Source: Nemorincola caseinilytica (GTDB lineage Bacteria; Bacteroidota; Bacteroidia; Chitinophagales; Chitinophagaceae). Taken from it: a DNA stretch of 64,000 bases. Below the pieces are notes generated by a model. It was not told the origin of the DNA and ran no database searches. It was given only the letters and a program-made list of their open reading frames with translations. How positions within the stretch are numbered: the stretch's first letter is position 1; every line of letters starts with the position of its first letter. The stretch is from NCBI RefSeq assembly GCF_039540515.1, contig NZ_BAABFA010000011.1, positions 224,751 to 288,750 on the forward strand, read 5' to 3'. Positions 1-10,232 of this stretch are shown here, one piece after another. A program made the position numbers and the translations under genes.

Positions 1-867
1 CTGGCCGGCTTCCAGGTGCGCGATAAGTTCTATACATCGCTGCAGCCAAGAGTGGCCGTGAGGTACCTCATCAACGAAAAAATGAGCGCCAAGGCTTCCT
101 TCGTGCAAATGAACCAGTATATCAACCTGCTTACCAATTCATCGGTGGGCCTACCTACCGACCTGTGGGTACCATCGACAGATAAGATACCGCCGCAGCT
201 ATCGCGCCAGGGCGCTGTGGGCATAGCCTATACCTACGACAAAGGATATGAGGTAAGTGTAGAAGGGTATTACAAGACGATGGACAACATCATAGAATAT
301 AAAGAGGGTGCGGGTTTCTTCAACAGTACTACGAGCTGGGAAGACAAGATAGAATGCGGCCGCGGTACCAGCTATGGTGGTGAGCTCTTTGTGCAGAAAA
401 AGAAAGGGAAATTCACAGGTATGCTGGGCTATACACTATCGTGGACGAACCGCACCTTTGCCAACCTGAACAACGGAGAGACATTTCCCTACAAGTACGA
501 CCGCCGTCATGACTTTAAGGTGGCAGGCGTATATACATTGTCGAAAAGGATAGAGATGAGTGCTGAGTGGGTATATGGTACCGGCAATGCCATTACGCTG
601 CCTATAGGGTATTACCAGGCCGGCAACGGACAGGAGATAACCATATATGGCAGCCGCAACGGCTACCGTATGCCATCGTACCACAGGGGTGATGTGAGCA
701 TACGTTTCTCTAAAGAGAAGACCCGCTATACTCGCTCGTGGATACTGGGCGCATACAATGTATACAACCGCAAGAATCCTTTCTTCATATACCAGGAGAA
801 CGGCAAGTTCAAACAGGTAAGCCTTTTCCCCATCATACCATCTATCAGTTATCAATTCAAATTCTAG
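1..867 (+). CDS. TonB-dependent receptor, C-terminal part (5' truncated by window edge)
   Basis: This is the last 288 or so residues of an outer-membrane TonB-dependent receptor; the reading frame is open through base 1, so the plug and most of the barrel lie outside the window. The sequence is a run of alternating amphipathic strands with aromatic ends, e.g. GYTLSWTNRTF, DRRHDFKVAGVY and RGDVSIRFS, and it ends in YQFKF with the terminal Phe typical of outer-membrane barrels. The next gene starts 3 bases after the stop and encodes a DUF4249 lipoprotein, a pairing common in Bacteroidota, which supports the call and suggests co-transcription. The substrate cannot be told from this fragment. Confidence 0.75.
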   Translation: MAGFQVRDKFYTSLQPRVAVRYLINEKMSAKASFVQMNQYINLLTNSSVGLPTDLWVPSTDKIPPQLSRQGAVGIAYTYDKGYEVSVEGYYKTMDNIIEYKEGAGFFNSTTSWEDKIECGRGTSYGGELFVQKKKGKFTGMLGYTLSWTNRTFANLNNGETFPYKYDRRHDFKVAGVYTLSKRIEMSAEWVYGTGNAITLPIGYYQAGNGQEITIYGSRNGYRMPSYHRGDVSIRFSKEKTRYTRSWILGAYNVYNRKNPFFIYQENGKFKQVSLFPIIPSISYQFKF

Positions 868-870
868 TTC

Positions 871-1779
871 ATGCGCAGCAATAGCCTTCTTATACTTTTT
901 CTTCTGTCTATAGTTATCGGCATATCATCGTGCGAGAAGACGATAGACGTGAACGTGCCTCCGTACGACCGCAAGCTGGTAGTGAGCAGTGTGACGGCCG
1001 TAGGCGGAAAGATATATGCGCTGGCAGGGACCAGCGCAGCCATAAAGGACCGCAGCAGCAACCCCGACCTGTTCGTGACGAATGCCGAGATAAAACTGTA
1101 TGTAGACGATGTGTACAAAGAGACAATGGTATACGATGGCACCTATGGCTACCCATCTACCATTGTTGCAGAGGCGGGCAAAAAGTACACCATCAAAATG
1201 ACCGCCCCTACATATGTAGAATTAGAAGCATCGACCATGGCGCCATCGCCGGTAGCGCTTACTGCAGTAGAACGTATACCTGATATACGCAAGAACGAAG
1301 ATGGCGACCTGCAGGATGCTATAGACATCACCTTTACGGACCCTGCTACGGCGGGCGATCACTATATAGTGAGGATACATGGGTCGCAGGACTCTATGAT
1401 GGGGAATTATGATATTTGTGTCAATACATCCGACCCTTCTGTAGAGACCACTGCCGGTGGTATAGATGATGTGAATACCTGTTTTGATAACAAGGCCATG
1501 TTCGTACGCGATGACCTGTTCAACGGCAGGCAGAAGACCATCAGGTTCTATGTCAATTCCGATCTTATACGACCTGCCTATAATGGAGTAGATAGTATGT
1601 ACTCCGGTATAGAGCTTTTTCATGTGCCTGAGGCTTATTTCAAATTCGTACAGACCTCGAGCCGTGCCCTGGATGTGAATGGCAATCCCTTTGCCGAGCC
1701 TGTGAACGTATATACAAATGCCACTAATGGTTATGGTATGTTCGCCATCATAACATGGGACACCAAAGAAATAAAATAA
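871..1779 (+). CDS. DUF4249 family lipoprotein
   Basis: A 302-residue predicted lipoprotein with a signal peptide and lipobox ISSC (lipidated Cys21). After the cysteine it has the DUF4249 look: an early DVNVPPYDRKLVVSS segment, then an Ig-like region in which ligand-like loops alternate with strands (DLFVTNAEIKLYVDD, GKKYTIKMTAP). DUF4249 proteins are usually encoded beside a TonB-dependent receptor and are thought to sit on it as an uptake partner. Here the gene follows the receptor by 3 bases and precedes a strong terminator, so the two probably form the end of one operon. The function is inferred from context only. Confidence 0.75.
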   Translation: MRSNSLLILFLLSIVIGISSCEKTIDVNVPPYDRKLVVSSVTAVGGKIYALAGTSAAIKDRSSNPDLFVTNAEIKLYVDDVYKETMVYDGTYGYPSTIVAEAGKKYTIKMTAPTYVELEASTMAPSPVALTAVERIPDIRKNEDGDLQDAIDITFTDPATAGDHYIVRIHGSQDSMMGNYDICVNTSDPSVETTAGGIDDVNTCFDNKAMFVRDDLFNGRQKTIRFYVNSDLIRPAYNGVDSMYSGIELFHVPEAYFKFVQTSSRALDVNGNPFAEPVNVYTNATNGYGMFAIITWDTKEIK

Positions 1780-1812
1780 TGTAGAAGCACTATATATAGT
1801 ATCTAAATATCA

Positions 1813-1846
1813 AGAGCCATTCGTACCTACGAATGGCTCTTTTTTT
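1813..1846 (+). terminator. Rho-independent terminator of the receptor/DUF4249 operon
   Basis: A 13-bp perfect inverted repeat (AGAGCCATTCGTA at 1813-1825 and its complement at 1828-1840) is followed directly by a run of T. It lies 33 bases after the DUF4249 stop. Confidence 0.9.
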
Positions 1847-2015
1847 GCTATTACATCCCTGGACGTGAACAGAGTATGTTATTGTGTAAAATAACATATA
1901 TTATTGTTGATTACAAAATAATAACCCGATATTTTGCAGGTGTTTATAAAACACATATTGCATGATCTGTTTGATCGTTGTATCATTGTCTTTATTTGTT
2001 TCTAATATACTTCTT

Positions 2016-5000
2016 ATGAAAAGGACAAATACCCGCCGATCGCATGTCTACAGTTGCATATGTATATGTGTAATGGCAATGGCTGCGAACAGGGCCAATG
2101 CACAGGGCATAGCCATGAATACAGATGGTTCGCCGGCGCATAGCTCGGCCATGCTGGACATCCAGTCGACCACGCGTGGTCTTTTGGCCCCTCGTATGAC
2201 ACAGATGCAGCGTGATGCGATAGCAGCGCCCGCTACGGGCCTGCTCATATACCAGGTAGACGGTACTGCGGGCTTTTACTACTACAATGGTATCGCATGG
2301 ACCGCCTTCAGCAGTGGTGGTGGTAGCGGTGCGCATTGGGACCTTTCGGGAACCGACATATTCAATACTAACGAGGGTAATGTAAGGATAGGCAGCAGTG
2401 AACTGCTGCCGACCGCAAAACTGCATGTCTTTGGTACAACGGCGCTGGGCGAATATAGCACGGCGAGCGGAGGAAATTCGGTGGCTATGAGCGGCGGTAC
2501 TACAAGTGCCGAGGCGGTAAATGCCGTAGCCATGAGTGGTGCTACGGCGAGTGCACCGGGCGCTGTGGCCATAGGCCGAGCTGATGATCATATGCCCGGC
2601 TCATTGGCCAGCGGGCTCAATTCTTTTGCGGCAATGGGTGGCCAGGCCACAGGGCAGAGGGCAGTAGCGATAGGTAATTTAAGCTCGGCATGGCCTTCTA
2701 TAGCTTCCGGCATGTCTGCAACTGCACTGGGCGGCGGTAATGCTACCGGCGACTTTTCTGTGGCTATGGGTATGAGTGGCCCTTATTCTGTAGCATCGGG
2801 TATGTACTCAACTGCTTTTGGTGGTGGTAATGCCAGTGGAATGAGCGCTACGGCATTTATGGATGGTACTGCCAGTGGTGACCACTCATTTGCTGTAGGC
2901 GGCATCGCCAATGGAATCGGTGCATATGCCTTGAGCGGCGGCGCCAGTGGTAACTACTCATTTGCTTTTGGTGGTAGCGCCAGTGGTGATAACTCTATAG
3001 CTATAGGTACATCTATATATACAGTAGCTTCTTCATCTTTTGCACTAGCTATGGTAGGTGGTAATGCCAGTGGGCAAAGCTCTGTGGCCATAGGCAATGA
3101 TGGAATATTCAATACATCCCGTGCTGAGGGTATGGGGTCTATAGCGCTGGGCGGTGGATATGCCTATGGCGCCGGGGCGATGGCACTGGGAGCAGGAGAT
3201 ATGTCAATGCCATCTACTGCAATGGGAAGTAATTCTTTGGCAGTAAGTGGCGGCCAGGCTTCCGGTGCCGGATCTTTTGCATTTGGTTCGTCGGGAAGCG
3301 CGAACGGAGTACATTCAGCAAGCATCTATGGCAGTGCTTCAGGGGAAGGCGCTTTTTCACTATGGGGTAGTGCTGCAGGCAATTATTCTATGGGCATGAT
3401 GGGAACGGCCACTGGTAATTCTTCGGTGAGTATAAGAGGAACAGCATATGGAGAACAGTCTGTGGCGATAGCCGGTGGTGAGGCAGGTGGTGAAAGCTCA
3501 GTGGCCATAGGCCGTGCTTTATATTATAATTCGTCAGCCATGGGGACATCGTCACTGGCTATGATGGGTGGAAATACTACAGGCAACAATTCTGTGGCCA
3601 TAGGTATGGGAGATATATTTACAGGTGGGGGAGTCTCATCAGCGTCGGGTGGTTTTGCTACTGCCATAGGTGGTGGTAGTGCAGGTGGCACTAATTCATT
3701 TGCCGCAGGCCAATTCAGCAATGCTGCCGGTGATGGCTCAGTTGCCATTCTTTATGGTAATGCCAATGGGCATCAGTCAATAGCTCTTAGGGGGAATGCC
3801 CTGGGAGACCATGCTACGGCAATTGGCGGCGGTAATGCATATGGGCATACCTCGGTATCGATAGGGCCAAGTTCTGCATATGGCGTTCAGTCTGTTGCGA
3901 TTCAAGGAGCTCTTGCAAACGGATATTCTTCGTTCGCTGCAAATAATAGTACTGCGCATGGGCAATCCTCGACAGCAATAGGGCCATACAGTACTACATC
4001 GGAAATGGCAGAATTGGCCACAGCTATAGGTGGCGGACAGGCAGAGGGCGCATATGCAGTGGCTATAGGGATGGGTACCGGCTGGCCAGCATCATCAGTG
4101 GCAAGCGGGCAATACTCTACAGCCATTGGTGGTGGCAATGCATCCGGTATGGGAGCATTTGCAGTAGGCCAGTCGAGCACTGCCGCCGGTGAACGAGCTA
4201 TAGCTATGAGCGGTGCCCAGGCCAACGCGCCTATGTCTTTTGCGGTACATAACGGGAGCAGTACAGGGCATGAGGCGAACTATGCAACTGCTATGAGTGG
4301 TGGCCAGGCCAACGGGCCATACTCTGTAGCCATAGGGCAGGTATCAACGCAATCTACAGCGGTAGGCTATGGCTCTACAGCTATGGGCGGTGGTGTGGCC
4401 ATGGGCTATGGATCGGTGAGTATCGGAAGTTATATTTCATCTTCTTATGCTGTTGGCAGCGGGTCTGTGTCGATGATGGGTGGCCAGACCAATGGTGACT
4501 ACTCTGTAGCAATAGGCTCTTCTATGGCGGCAGGCTCTAATGCTTCAGGCGCTAATGCTACAGCCCTGGGTGGCGGAAGTGCCGGTGGCACTGGTTCTTT
4601 TGCGGTAGGTTATGGCAGTAGTGCCGGTGGTGAGGGTGCAGTTGCGTTCCATGCCAGTACTGCAGCAGGTGGGGAGTCTGTAGCTATGAGCGGTGGGTTC
4701 ACCTCGGGTAGCAGGGCTACCGCACTTAGTGGTGGGCAAGCATCGGGAGATAATTCGGTGGCTATAGGTAATACCTATTTCGGACCAGCTAATGCCAGTG
4801 GTATCAATGCTATCGCATTGGGCGGCTATGCTGCAGGCTTGGAAGCAATAGCTATCGGTAACCAGAGTGGATATGTGGCTTCGGCAAGTGGAGATCACTC
4901 CTTTGCTGCTGCCGGAGGCTGGGCTGCGGGCCCTGAATCCATTGCCATTGGGAATAGCTTCTTTGGTCGAGCTATAGCCTCGGGTGGCAATGCCATAGCC

Positions 5001-6077
5001 ATGGGCGGGGCGCATGCCGAAGGACACAATTCATTTGCGGTAGGGCCAGGAGGTCATACTTTAGGTAATAGCTCTGTGTCTGTGGCGGGTGGCGATGCGA
5101 CAGGGGATGGCTCTGTAGCTATAGGACGGTCGGGGAGTGGAATAGCCTCTTTAGCCGCTGGCAATGTTACAACAGCGATAGGCGGCGGGCGGGCCACAGG
5201 TGCGGAGTCTATTGTACTTGGCATGGGCTCTGCTGAAGCAAATTCATCGATAATTATCGGTGGCGGATGGGCGTACCCAACGGCTACCGGAACTATAATA
5301 ATAGGTAGTTCACAGGCAGGAGGTGCGAACTCGCTGGCCATGCATGGTGGCTATACCGGTGGTTATAATTCGGTAGCTATAGGGACGGACATATATAGCA
5401 ACGGTGCAGAAGCGAATGGTGCCAATTCGCTGGCACTTGGCGCTCATGTAACTGCAATGCACGAAGGATCTTTCGCATTCGGCGATCATTCATCATCTTA
5501 TCCCGGTACCGCTACCACCAGTGACAACCAGATGATGATGCGCTTTGCAGGCGGCTACAAGCTGTATAGCGATGCCGATGCTACCGTGGGTGCGCAAATA
5601 GCACCCGGTGGCAATAGTTGGAGCACCATAAGCGACCGCAGGAAGAAGGAGAATTTCACGGTGGTGAACGGTGAAGAGTTCCTTGATAAGATATCGAAAT
5701 TCAGGCTGACAAGCTGGAACTATAAGGGACAGGACCCTAAGCTATATAGGCACTATGGTCCTATGGCGCAGGATTTCTATGCGGCCTTTGGCCACGACAA
5801 ATATGGTACTGTAGGTAATGATACCACCATCAACCAGGCCGATATGGAGGGCGTGAGCTTTGTGGCTATACAGGCACTGGAAAAACGTACCCGCGATATG
5901 CAGGCCGAGATAGACAGGCTGACGAAGGAGAACACTGACCTGCGCAAAGAGAATAAGGTGATAGTGAACAATAACGAAGCTATACTAAAAGACAATGCGA
6001 CCCTGAAGGCAGAGATAAATGACCGAATGCAGAACATGGAAGCACTGCTGCGTAAGGCCAATACTGCTACCCGGTAA
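2016..6077 (+). CDS. Giant SVAIG-repeat fibre protein 1 with peptidase S74 chaperone domain
   Basis: A 1353-residue exported fibre-like protein. The start at 2016 (MKRTNTRR) is preferred over an in-frame ATG at 1962 because both downstream paralogs begin at the equivalent place. Signal peptide 1-29 (cut ANA|QG). Residues about 40-100 are a conserved N-terminal module (SSAMLDIQSTTRGLL, DAIAAPATGLLIYQ, FYYYNG) seen in many Bacteroidota tail-fibre-domain proteins. Residues about 140-1170 are short Gly/Ala/Ser units ending in SVAIG, SFAVG or TALGGG, like the left-handed beta-roll of YadA heads. The peptidase S74 domain starts at S1206 (SDRRKK; S1206 and K1211 fit the autoprocessing Ser-Lys pair), followed by a coiled coil. 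No T9SS domain and no YadA anchor are visible. The likely role is a trimeric surface or secreted adhesin. Confidence 0.85.
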   Translation: MKRTNTRRSHVYSCICICVMAMAANRANAQGIAMNTDGSPAHSSAMLDIQSTTRGLLAPRMTQMQRDAIAAPATGLLIYQVDGTAGFYYYNGIAWTAFSSGGGSGAHWDLSGTDIFNTNEGNVRIGSSELLPTAKLHVFGTTALGEYSTASGGNSVAMSGGTTSAEAVNAVAMSGATASAPGAVAIGRADDHMPGSLASGLNSFAAMGGQATGQRAVAIGNLSSAWPSIASGMSATALGGGNATGDFSVAMGMSGPYSVASGMYSTAFGGGNASGMSATAFMDGTASGDHSFAVGGIANGIGAYALSGGASGNYSFAFGGSASGDNSIAIGTSIYTVASSSFALAMVGGNASGQSSVAIGNDGIFNTSRAEGMGSIALGGGYAYGAGAMALGAGDMSMPSTAMGSNSLAVSGGQASGAGSFAFGSSGSANGVHSASIYGSASGEGAFSLWGSAAGNYSMGMMGTATGNSSVSIRGTAYGEQSVAIAGGEAGGESSVAIGRALYYNSSAMGTSSLAMMGGNTTGNNSVAIGMGDIFTGGGVSSASGGFATAIGGGSAGGTNSFAAGQFSNAAGDGSVAILYGNANGHQSIALRGNALGDHATAIGGGNAYGHTSVSIGPSSAYGVQSVAIQGALANGYSSFAANNSTAHGQSSTAIGPYSTTSEMAELATAIGGGQAEGAYAVAIGMGTGWPASSVASGQYSTAIGGGNASGMGAFAVGQSSTAAGERAIAMSGAQANAPMSFAVHNGSSTGHEANYATAMSGGQANGPYSVAIGQVSTQSTAVGYGSTAMGGGVAMGYGSVSIGSYISSSYAVGSGSVSMMGGQTNGDYSVAIGSSMAAGSNASGANATALGGGSAGGTGSFAVGYGSSAGGEGAVAFHASTAAGGESVAMSGGFTSGSRATALSGGQASGDNSVAIGNTYFGPANASGINAIALGGYAAGLEAIAIGNQSGYVASASGDHSFAAAGGWAAGPESIAIGNSFFGRAIASGGNAIAMGGAHAEGHNSFAVGPGGHTLGNSSVSVAGGDATGDGSVAIGRSGSGIASLAAGNVTTAIGGGRATGAESIVLGMGSAEANSSIIIGGGWAYPTATGTIIIGSSQAGGANSLAMHGGYTGGYNSVAIGTDIYSNGAEANGANSLALGAHVTAMHEGSFAFGDHSSSYPGTATTSDNQMMMRFAGGYKLYSDADATVGAQIAPGGNSWSTISDRRKKENFTVVNGEEFLDKISKFRLTSWNYKGQDPKLYRHYGPMAQDFYAAFGHDKYGTVGNDTTINQADMEGVSFVAIQALEKRTRDMQAEIDRLTKENTDLRKENKVIVNNNEAILKDNATLKAEINDRMQNMEALLRKANTATR
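5523..5895 (+). repeat. Long direct repeat, copy 1 (3' end of fibre gene 1)
   Basis: The bases encoding the junction before the S74 domain and most of that domain are nearly identical to 9605-9977 in fibre gene 2, exactly 4082 bp downstream (for example, the S74 serine codon is at 5631 and at 9713). By eye only a few bases differ. Homologous recombination between the copies would fuse the genes and remove one head region. Confidence 0.8.
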
Positions 6078-6160
6078 GTGATGCGCGCCAGCATACCGGC
6101 AAAAGAAATAATTATAGTTACATAAAGAGAATATCGTTCCCAAAGTAGATCATACACGCT

Positions 6161-9100
6161 ATGAAAATAAAATATACTCGTAAGATGCAGTTGTATGGCT
6201 GCATTTGCATGTTGGTGATGGCTGCCAATAAAGCCAATGCACAGGGCATAGCCATGAATAACGATGGTTCTGCAGCACATAGCTCTGCAATGCTGGACAT
6301 CCAGTCTACCACGCGCGGTCTTTTGGCCCCGCGTATGACACAGGTCCAGCGCGATGCGATACCCGCACCCGCTACGGGCCTGCTTATATACCAGGTAGAC
6401 GGTACTGCGGGTTTCTACTATTACAATGGTACCGGCTGGACCGCCTTTAGCAGCGGCGGCGGCGATCATTGGGGATCGGAGGCCGGTCACATATTCAATA
6501 CCAATACCGGAAATGTGGGAATAGGTACGACCGAGCCCACTGCCAGGCTGCAGGTCTTTGGTAATGCGGCCTTTGGCCTGTATAGCCTGGCCGCAGGGTT
6601 TCATTCTACTGCCATGGCAGATGGTATAGCTTCGGGGGAGAACTCTGTGGCCATGACCGGTGGTACCACAAGCGGCGGGGCATTCCATGCTACAGCCATG
6701 AGCGATGGCGCGGCAAACGCAGCAGGTGCCGTAGCTATAGGACGTGCCGACTTTATGACACGTTCTGTTGCCAGCGGGGAAAACTCCTTTGCTGCAATGG
6801 GTGGGCAGGCTACGGGTCTTAGCGCGGTAGCCATAGGTAACCTGAGCGGTGCGTGGCCTTCTGTAGCCTCGGGCAGGGCTGCTACAGCCCTGGGTGGTGG
6901 CAATGCCACAGGTGATTATTCGGTGGCTATGGGTATGAGTGGCCCCTTTTCCACTGCATCGGGCATGTACTCAACTGCCTTTGGCGGTGGTAATGCCAGC
7001 GGTACAAGCGCTACCGCGTTCATGGATGGTACAGCCAGCGGCGACCGTTCATTTGCGGTGAATGGTATTGCCAGTGGCAATGGTGCATTTGCGTTAGGTG
7101 GTGCTGCCAGTGCCGATAATGCTATATCCATTGGTTCAGGATATACGGTCGCGACAATGGCATCTGCTCCATCGGCGGTGGCGATAGCAGGTGGTACTGC
7201 CAGTGGGCAAAGCTCTGTGGCCATAGGCCGAACTCCCGGCGGATGGGATGGCGCTACTGCTGGTGCTGATGGCGCAGTGGCCATAGGCACCAACGGTTCA
7301 ATGTCATCGCGAGCCACAGGGCTCAATGCTACGGCTATGGGTGGTGGTAATGCCAGCGGTATAAATGCAGTGGCAATAGGTAGTATGGGGCCGGTATACT
7401 CTGCGGCATCGGGCGACTTTACTACTGCGCTGGGTGGTGGGTCGGCTATTGGTGCCGGCTCTATCGCAATAGGAAATTCAGGTGTGGAATTCGGAGGCTT
7501 TCCTGCTTATGCCAATGGCATACGATCGGTAGCGATAGGGGCCGGCACCGCTAATGGAACAGATGCGGTAGCATTGGGTAGCTATAGCCTGGCACAGGGA
7601 GATGTATCTTTCGCTACAGGATATAGCCGGACCGGCAGTACAGCATATGGGGCCACAGCATTGAGCGGTGGTATAGCCGATGGCGCCAACTCATTGGCAG
7701 CAGGCAGGTATGCAGCAACAATATCTTTCGCATCGGGCACAAGCTCCATAGCATTGGGCGGTGGAAATGCAATGGGAGAGGCATCTGTAGCGATAGGAAC
7801 CACCCCTGATGGATTAATAGGATCTGCTGCAAATGGTACCTTTTCCACCGCTATAGGTGGTGGTATGGCAGAAGGAAGCAGTGCGGTGGCCATAGGTGTC
7901 GGTTCATTTGCTGGTTCGTTGACATATTCGAGGGCAACTGCAGAAAGGTCTTACGCTTTAGGTGGCGGTCATGCTTCCGGTGTTAATTCTCTTGCTTTTG
8001 GTCCTCTTGCTTATACTGTTGGAGAAGGGGCTGTAGGGCTTTGGGGCAATGCAAGCGGAGCAGGTTCTGCAGCGTTCAGCAATGGTATGACGGGAGGTGA
8101 TGGTGCTACTGCAGCAAGTGCAGGGCAGGCATATGGAGAGTATTCAGTAGCTATGGGGCGCAGTAATGTGGCCGGAACAAGCGCTGCCTCGGTCGGCCCA
8201 GGTTCTTTGGCCCTGATAGGTGGATATGCTACGGGAGCAGATGCGGTGGCAGTAGGTAGTGATGGCATTTATACACAGTCGCGAGCATATGGTAATGGCG
8301 CTACGGCTCTGGGCGGCGGATATGCCATAGCGAATGGCTCACTGGCTGTGGGCAGTGATGGTGTGACCGAAGGAAATAATTCTGTGGGTATACATGGTAT
8401 TGCGAACGGACCGTATTCTCTTGCTACCATGAATGGTGTCACAGGGCCAGATGCGTCATATGCAATGGCATTAGGCGGTAGTTTCGCCAATGGGCCGGCA
8501 TCGGTGGCCATCGGCCAATCGGGCGGTTGGGGCTCTTTCGCCAATGGCGCTAGTTCTACAGCTATAGGCGGTGGCCAAGCCGATGGTTCTCAGGCGGTGG
8601 CCATAGGTAGTTATATCGGACGATCGTATGCCGCTGGAATGCTTTCACTGGCTATGATGGGCGGCTATGCCACCGGCGAGAATGCTGTGGCAATAGGGTC
8701 CGGCATGTGGTCGGGATCGCAGGCAAGTGGTAATAATGCCACTGCTATTGGAGGAGGCACTGCAGGTGGTGATAATTCATTTGCGGTAGGTAACAGCAGT
8801 AGTGCAGGTGGAAATGGTTCTACAGCGCTGGGTGGAAGTACTACGAGTGGCGACCTAGCTGTCGCTATGAGTGGCGGGTTTGCCAGTGGACCTTGGTCTA
8901 CAGCTATGAGTGGGGGCAATGCCAGTGGCGAAAAGGCCGTGGCTATAGGCATCAATTGGTTCGGTCCGGCCAGTGCCAGCGGGCTGCATGCTATTTCTCT
9001 CGGCGGCAATGCCATAGGCTCTGATGCTATAGCTATGGGCACCCAGGGTGGATACATAGCGGCGGCCACAGGCAACAGCTCTATAGCAATTGGCGGTGGT

Positions 9101-10138
9101 CATGCAAGTGGTTTCGAGGCTATAGCTATCGGTGGTAGTGTTTATGGCTCATCCGGAGCTGCCGGCGACAACTCTATAGCTATGGGTGGAGCCACAGTCA
9201 CAGGTTATAGGGCTTTTGGTGTGGGCTATGGCGCTTCTGTGAACGGAGAGAACTCGGTGGGATTATTTGGTTCTACAAATGCGCCGAATTCTGTAGCCAT
9301 GAGCAGCGGCAGCATTATGACGGAGGCTTCTTATGCCACTGCTATGAGTGGCGGCCTGGCATACGGGCCATATAGCGTTGCCATTGGGCGCAGTTCAACA
9401 TATATATCCAATACCGGTGGGGTCAATGCTTTTGCAGCAGTAGGGGGTGGCGCCGGTGGGCAGGATGCGATCGCAATGGGCGAACAGACCCAGGCGACAG
9501 GAAGAAGCTCTGTGGCCATAGGCAGCTTTGTATCGACCAATGACAGACCAGGCTCTTTTGCGCTGGGCGACTATTCTACCGGTATGTCTACCATCAACGA
9601 TGCCGACAACCAGATGATGATGCGCTTTGCAGGCGGCTACAAGCTGTATAGCGATGCCGATGCTACCGTGGGTGCGCAAATGGCGCCGGGCGGCAATAGC
9701 TGGAGCACTATAAGCGACCGCAGGAAGAAGGAGAATTTCTCGGTGGTGAACGGTGAAGAGTTCCTTGATAAGATATCGAAATTCAGGCTGACAAGCTGGA
9801 ACTATAAGGGGCAAGACCCCAAACTGCACCGCCACTATGGCCCTATGGCGCAGGACTTCTATGCGGCCTTTGGCCACGACAAATATGGTACTGTAGGTAA
9901 TGATACCACCATCAACCAGGCCGATATGGAGGGCGTGAGCTTTGTGGCCATACAGGCACTGGAAAAACGCACCCGCGACCTGCAGGACCAGGTAGACCGC
10001 CTGACCAAGGAGAATACTGCGCTGAAGGAGAACAATAGCCAGGTGCTAAGAGCGAATGAAGAGCTAAAGGCAGAATTGGGTGGCCGTATAGAGGCCATAG
10101 AGAACGAACTAAGAAAGACGAAGACCACCGGTAAATAA
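6161..10138 (+). CDS. Giant SVAIG-repeat fibre protein 2 with peptidase S74 chaperone domain
   Basis: A 1325-residue paralog of the preceding gene, 83 bases downstream on the same strand. It has a signal peptide (MKIKYTRK...KANA|QG), the same N-terminal module (SSAMLDIQSTTRGLLAPRMT), a head of roughly 1000 residues of GGGNASG/SVAIG-type units, and an S74 autoprocessing domain beginning at S1185 (SDRRKKENF, partner K1190) with a C-terminal coiled coil. Ends are conserved with fibre 1 almost to the nucleotide, while the head has its own order and composition of units, as expected if adhesive surfaces diversify and assembly parts are kept. No membrane anchor or sorting domain is seen. No clear promoter lies in the short AT-rich gap before it, so it may be co-transcribed with fibre 1. 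Confidence 0.85.
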   Translation: MKIKYTRKMQLYGCICMLVMAANKANAQGIAMNNDGSAAHSSAMLDIQSTTRGLLAPRMTQVQRDAIPAPATGLLIYQVDGTAGFYYYNGTGWTAFSSGGGDHWGSEAGHIFNTNTGNVGIGTTEPTARLQVFGNAAFGLYSLAAGFHSTAMADGIASGENSVAMTGGTTSGGAFHATAMSDGAANAAGAVAIGRADFMTRSVASGENSFAAMGGQATGLSAVAIGNLSGAWPSVASGRAATALGGGNATGDYSVAMGMSGPFSTASGMYSTAFGGGNASGTSATAFMDGTASGDRSFAVNGIASGNGAFALGGAASADNAISIGSGYTVATMASAPSAVAIAGGTASGQSSVAIGRTPGGWDGATAGADGAVAIGTNGSMSSRATGLNATAMGGGNASGINAVAIGSMGPVYSAASGDFTTALGGGSAIGAGSIAIGNSGVEFGGFPAYANGIRSVAIGAGTANGTDAVALGSYSLAQGDVSFATGYSRTGSTAYGATALSGGIADGANSLAAGRYAATISFASGTSSIALGGGNAMGEASVAIGTTPDGLIGSAANGTFSTAIGGGMAEGSSAVAIGVGSFAGSLTYSRATAERSYALGGGHASGVNSLAFGPLAYTVGEGAVGLWGNASGAGSAAFSNGMTGGDGATAASAGQAYGEYSVAMGRSNVAGTSAASVGPGSLALIGGYATGADAVAVGSDGIYTQSRAYGNGATALGGGYAIANGSLAVGSDGVTEGNNSVGIHGIANGPYSLATMNGVTGPDASYAMALGGSFANGPASVAIGQSGGWGSFANGASSTAIGGGQADGSQAVAIGSYIGRSYAAGMLSLAMMGGYATGENAVAIGSGMWSGSQASGNNATAIGGGTAGGDNSFAVGNSSSAGGNGSTALGGSTTSGDLAVAMSGGFASGPWSTAMSGGNASGEKAVAIGINWFGPASASGLHAISLGGNAIGSDAIAMGTQGGYIAAATGNSSIAIGGGHASGFEAIAIGGSVYGSSGAAGDNSIAMGGATVTGYRAFGVGYGASVNGENSVGLFGSTNAPNSVAMSSGSIMTEASYATAMSGGLAYGPYSVAIGRSSTYISNTGGVNAFAAVGGGAGGQDAIAMGEQTQATGRSSVAIGSFVSTNDRPGSFALGDYSTGMSTINDADNQMMMRFAGGYKLYSDADATVGAQMAPGGNSWSTISDRRKKENFSVVNGEEFLDKISKFRLTSWNYKGQDPKLHRHYGPMAQDFYAAFGHDKYGTVGNDTTINQADMEGVSFVAIQALEKRTRDLQDQVDRLTKENTALKENNSQVLRANEELKAELGGRIEAIENELRKTKTTGK
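9605..9977 (+). repeat. Long direct repeat, copy 2 (3' end of fibre gene 2)
   Basis: Second copy of the near-identical segment described at 5523-5895, in the same orientation, 4082 bp away. The equivalent part of fibre gene 3 is clearly related but more diverged at the nucleotide level. Confidence 0.8.
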
Positions 10139-10232
10139 CGAAGAAAATAACTCTTACAAAAAAGGAAAGGATATAAAATAATTACTCCTAAAAAAATAAT
10201 ATTATATTTTAATTTTAATCCCCTTATAAAAT

